A stretch of 64,000 nucleotides of DNA, taken from contig JAFEKR010000004.1 in the NCBI GenBank assembly GCA_019022495.1, forward strand, positions 2,790,001 to 2,854,000, written 5' to 3'. Position 1 is the first letter of the stretch, and every line of letters starts with the position of its first letter. This document shows, piece by piece, positions 60,392 to 64,000 of the stretch. A program made the translations under genes and the position numbers. The notes beneath the pieces were generated by a model. It saw only the letters and a list, made by a program, of their open reading frames with translations, did not search any database and was not told the DNA's origin. The stretch comes from Epichloe hybrida. Its lineage: Eukaryota; Ascomycota; Sordariomycetes; Hypocreales; Clavicipitaceae.

Positions 60392-61212
60392 TGAAATGTA
60401 GGGAGCTAGTTGCCAGCTAGCAACAGCTGTACGGGTGCAAGCTCTACGGTCAGGGACCAATAGGGCTGCAACGTTGAATTAATTAACGCAACGCAACGGA
60501 AGGTTATAGTAGTTATTAACTAATAGAATTTAATTTAGATTACTTTTATAATATCTTATAGAGTAATAGAATTGATTTTAGATACGTTGTACAGGCAATG
60601 CGGCTGTTGTTAGTTAAGAGGACTAGCTATCTAGCTAGTTAAAAAGATCTTCTTTCTCTCGTAGACCTACTAACTATATCAGTGGATCTAGGCTGCTAAC
60701 GGGGTCTTATAGGCTACTTTTAATTTTCCGTAAAATTTATTTGTATGCAAAAACCAAAAAATCAACTCACCACCATACTAGCTAGCAACCCATATACACT
60801 AACTTTTAGTCTAAAAAATAACCTTATATAAAGAGAAAGCCTTATCTTTAAGCTTTAATTTACTATATATAAAACTTTTATATAACCTCTAGATAAAGAG
60901 AAAATCATTATTAAAGATAGCTATAGGGTAAGTTATGTGTAGGGTAACCTACTTACATCACCCTAGCTTACATCACCCTAGCTTACCTAATTACTAGTAG
61001 CGTGGTTATAGCTACACTTATAGCTATAACGCAATTAACTAATTAGTTATTCACACAGTTAGTCGCAGCTGTTAATAGCTACAACGTAGCTATTAATAGC
61101 TGCCCTTGCGACTATTAATAGCTATAGTGTAGCTATTAGACTTGTAAAGTAAGCTAGTAATAAGAAGGTTCTTTAACTAGAAAAGGGCTAAAAATAAGTC
61201 TTATTTTTAACA
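60392..61212 (-). repeat. 3' LTR of Copia F
   Basis: 821 bp, the same length as the solo LTR at 5305-6125. The palindrome cluster and CRE-like repeats are present but damaged (TGACGTAA has become TGATGTAA). Confidence 0.92.
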
Positions 61213-61429
61213 CCCCCTTTACAAAAGAATTACATTTAAAGCAATTAGAAGTGTACAAAGAGACTATAGGGTAAAAACAACAACTTTTGATAATAACAGA
61301 TAAAAGGGAAAAACAGGAAAAATAAAAGACCCCCTTTTTGAATTCCTAGCTATTATTAAATATAGCTCCCTTTTTGACGTTGTTTTTAGTTCCCTGTTAA
61401 AGGGAATTAGTTATTAGTTTAATAATTAT

Positions 61430-62220
61430 TAAGCCCTAAAAGCTTAATAAAAGCCTGATAAAGAGGTCTAGAAAGAGGTTTCGTAAGACTATCTACAGGC
61501 ATTAACTTCGTATCTAGATATTTAATCTTAGCTAAACCCTCTAAAACCTATTGCCTAATATAGTTAAACTTTAGTAATGTATGCTTTATATAACTATGTA
61601 AAGCAGGGTTATAAGCAGTAGTTATAGCGCCTTAATTATCGTAATATATCTGGATAGGGGGAGAAATAGGGGTTTTTAGCTCCTTAAATAAGCCCTAAAG
61701 CCACTAAAGCTCCTAGAAGGTCTCGCAGATAGCATTAGCTTCAGCTTCTAGTGTTAATAGAGCTATTATACTAGCTTTCTTTAATTTCTAGCTAATAGGT
61801 CCGCCAGCTAGCTTAAATAGATAAACATAGGTTAATTTTAAGGTCTTTTTATCCCCTGTAAAATCACTATTATAATAACCTATTAGGCTTTTGCTAACTA
61901 AACCTTTAGGGTCTCCCCTATAGATAATAGCAAGGAATCTAGTCCCTAATAGATACCTTAGCAGATTTTTAGCTGCTTTTAGGTGTTCTATATAAGGGCT
62001 AGCTAGTGTAGTAAATAACCACTGTAGCGTAAAAGCTATATCAGGCCTTGTAAGCAACATTAGGTACATTATAGTCCCTATAATACACTGATAAAGCTTA
62101 ATTTCGCTAGCTATTAAAAGCTTAGTTATCTGCGTAGCTAAAACGCCTAGCTAAAGAGGTATGCTAATAGGCTTACTATCTAGCATATTAAATCGTTTTA
62201 AGGCTTCTAATATATACTAA
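61430..62220 (-). pseudogene. RNase H domain of Copia F
   Basis: The open stretch 61788-62069 encodes the typical Copia segment between RT and RNase H: Leu-Thr-Arg-Pro-Asp-Ile-Ala-Phe, then His-Leu-Lys-Ala-Ala-Lys-Asn-Leu-Leu-Arg-Tyr-Leu, then Gly-Tyr-Tyr-Asn-Ser-Asp-Phe-Thr-Gly-Asp. The family normally has Gly-Tyr-Ser-Asp-Ser-Asp-Phe-Ala-Gly-Asp, so the first catalytic Asp is Asn. Past a stop at a former Trp, the Ala-Leu-(Ser)-Thr-Leu-Glu-Ala-Glu motif follows at about 61730-61760. It would degrade the RNA strand during reverse transcription. Inactivated by stops and by the Asp-to-Asn change. Confidence 0.8.
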
Positions 62221-63150
62221 GATTAATGAATTTTCAGTATTCTATTAGGCCTATCTCGTACGATTTAAACCCTTAAGAAGAATTTAGCAGGCCCCCTATC
62301 TTCTATTAGATAGACTTTATGAAGTTCCTTTTTAAGCCTTTGGATATAAGATAAATCCGGTCTAATTAGAAGATAGTCATTAACGTACGTAATGACAAAG
62401 GTTTTGGTTAAAGGATTGAAGAAGATAGCTAGGTTAGATATTAAAGGGTTAAATCCTAGGGATTTAAGCACTAATATTAGCGCTTGTTACCATTCCCTTA
62501 AGCTTTGTTTTAGGCCATATAAAGACTTCTGTAATAAAATTACTTGATTTTTAGAAGGTTTCTAGCCAAAACTTCTAGCTAATTTAGCTAGTTTAGGATT
62601 TGCCTTAAGGAATTTAATAAACCCTTCTAGAATAACCATATAAATCTATTATTATAGCTTACTATTAAGAAAAGCTCCTATAAAATCAATTTATTTGATT
62701 TCCTAGTTATTCTAAGCCGCTAGGGCTAGTAAAATCCTCCAGCTAGGGGGAATACTTATGGCAGCGAAGGTCTCTAGGTAATCTAGGCCTTTGATTTGCA
62801 TAAATCCCTTAGCAATGAGTTAAGCCTTATATTTTAAAGAATTATTTTCTTTATCCTTTTTAAGCTTATAAACAAGCCTATTCTTTAGTACTTTTCGGCC
62901 CTTAGGGATTTAATCTTTCCCTATAAATTTAAAAGTACTAGCCTTTAGAAGCTATTTATATTCCTTATACGTAGCTTCTATCTATTTATCCCTTTCAGGG
63001 CTAGATATAGCCTGCTTCCAGGTCTTAGGCTCGGGGCTAATAGGATTCTTTTCCTTTAGCTTCTCCTATACCTTAAAGCAGATTTCTTTTATAAAATCTA
63101 GAGAAGAAGGGGAACTAATATTAACATCCATAGGGTTAATATTAGGGTCG
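62221..63150 (-). pseudogene. Reverse transcriptase domain of Copia F
   Basis: The open stretch 62265-62471 carries the RT active-site motif as Tyr-Val-Asn-Asp-Tyr-Leu-Leu-Ile (Tyr-Val-Asp-Asp in active Copia RTs), preceded by Leu-Lys-Ser-Leu-Gly-Phe and followed by Phe-Phe-Leu-(Gly)-Val. Upstream RT sequence continues to about 63100 with several stops at former Trp and Gln codons. It belongs to the same polyprotein as the neighbouring integrase and RNase H relics. Not functional because the catalytic Asp is lost. Confidence 0.8.
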
Positions 63151-64000
63151 AAATCGATAATTTTGTTAAAATCGAGGTTCGAAGTCGAAATCTGATTTCC
63201 TAGTTAAGTTATAGGCTGCGCCTATATAGGATCCGCTGGAATTAAGCCTTTAGGGGGTTCTTTGGGGCCTATAAGTGGTTTTTCTTAACCTACAGGGATA
63301 CCTATATTGTCTATAGGGTAATCCTTTGAACCTTGATCTAGATATTGTTAATCTAAATCATTTTCCCCCTCTAAAGGGTTATCCCCTATAGAAATCCTAG
63401 GTAAGCCTTTAGAAACAGGGCCTATAGGTTCTATAATCTTAATAAAGCTAGTCTTTGTAACTAGCCTTTTAGAGGGGATGTACACTAGGTAGGTGTTAGA
63501 ACCTAGTGTAGCTAAAAGCCTTCCAGGGATAGTCCTAGCTGCTAACTTCTGGGCTTTAGGTCGTTTTTCCAGGGGGATTAGAATCTCACAGTGAGATCCT
63601 ATAGCTCTAATACTGCTAATATCAGTTGTATAAGGCTGATTTAGCTCCCTAGATAACAGTTGTTCAGGGCTTTCATCCTTAGTGGTATTAGCAGTTATAT
63701 TAACTAGGTTAACAACTGCAGGTAATACAAAACACCACAAAAATAACGGTAATTTTGCCCACTGGATAGTAGCCCTTAATCGATCTAGAATAGTACGAAT
63801 TGAACGTTCTGCTAATCCATTTTGCTCATGGATATAGGGACTAGAAGTCGTAAATTTGATCCCTTTAGAATTCAACCAAGCTTGACAACTAGAATCGATT
63901 TCCTAGCCCCCATCGAAGTGAAGGTGCCTAGGATATTGACCTAGTTGATTTTTAAGCCCTCTGAAGAAGCCTTTGATAGCCTTATAAACAGTTAGGCCTT
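63151..64000 (-). pseudogene. Integrase domain of Copia F, N-terminal part outside window
   Basis: The 175-codon open stretch 63348-63875 contains Lys-Gly-Ile-Lys-Phe, then His-Glu-Gln-Asn-Gly-Leu-Ala-Glu-Arg-Ser-Ile-Arg-Thr, which is the third catalytic region (Glu) of Copia integrases. Reading upstream to 64000 adds His-Phe-Asp-Gly-Gly followed by a stop and Glu-Ile-Asp-Ser, the second Asp region. So the DDE residues visible here are kept and one stop separates them. The C-terminal part (about residues 85-175) is the linker toward RT. This is the longest open retroelement frame in the window. Confidence 0.82.

Larger units (their letters stand above)
60392..64000 (-). mobile_element. Copia family F, 3' half, continues beyond the window
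   Basis: Minus orientation: the 3' LTR (60392-61212), an upstream polypurine tract (AAAGGGGG on the minus strand at 61213-61220), then RNase H, RT and integrase going right. It is inserted in Copia D' next to TTATTAT. RIP damage is light: several open frames of 60-175 codons survive, and coding meaning is readable almost throughout. The 5' half lies beyond base 64000. Confidence 0.9.

Noticed and set aside
1..64000. CRISPR-like arrays
   Set aside because: The decamer, 12-bp and 20-bp arrays have no unique spacers; they are simple satellites in a fungal genome.

Overview
The window looks like heterochromatin from a filamentous ascomycete (Pezizomycotina). About 95% of it is very AT-rich DNA made of transposable elements. 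Their reading frames are full of TAG/TAA stops, and catalytic Asp codons have become Asn (for example Tyr-Leu-Asp-Asp now reads Tyr-Leu-Asn-Asn). This is the pattern of repeat-induced point mutation (RIP, C-to-T on both strands). One island of normal composition (about 18.15-21.31 kb) carries the only gene I consider intact: a two-exon Zn2Cys6 transcription factor of the AflR type on the minus strand.

Layout. 1-9.6 kb: two RIP-damaged chromodomain Gypsy copies (family A, minus strand), the second split by a solo Copia LTR (family F, 5305-6125), then an undamaged LTR-like block (7910-8389) and a truncated Copia copy (family E). 10.45-16.56 kb: a full-length Copia E element with 292-bp LTRs and GTAAT target duplications, inserted in an unidentified AT-rich sequence. 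18.15-21.31 kb: the gene island. 21.3-28.9 kb: a 5' fragment of Gypsy A, an inverted fragment of Gypsy B, and a full Copia C element (22330-28719) inside the latter. 28.9-33.4 kb: a hAT transposon whose transposase relic keeps spliceosomal introns, several tandem arrays, and a second hAT relic flanked by decamer satellite in opposite orientations. 33.4-40.6 kb: a full chromodomain Gypsy B, inserted in that decamer satellite. 40.9-47.3 kb: a second full Copia C. 47.6-60.4 kb: a Copia D copy in reverse (D'), itself hit by a 588-bp TRIM-like miniature LTR element (48250-48837), by a forward D copy (53022-59792), and by a Copia F element (60392 to beyond the end).

Full insertions are defined by TG...CA LTR ends and 5-bp target duplications. 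Two insertions (the TRIM and D) can also be checked against an empty site present elsewhere in the window. None of the retroelement genes appears functional. Family F is the least damaged: it still has open stretches of integrase, reverse transcriptase and RNase H, so it is probably the youngest. The most notable items are the TRIM-like element, the apparently orphan AflR-like regulator with two CGG-N5-CCG motifs upstream, the palindromic U3 of the F LTR, and a leader motif shared by three Copia families.
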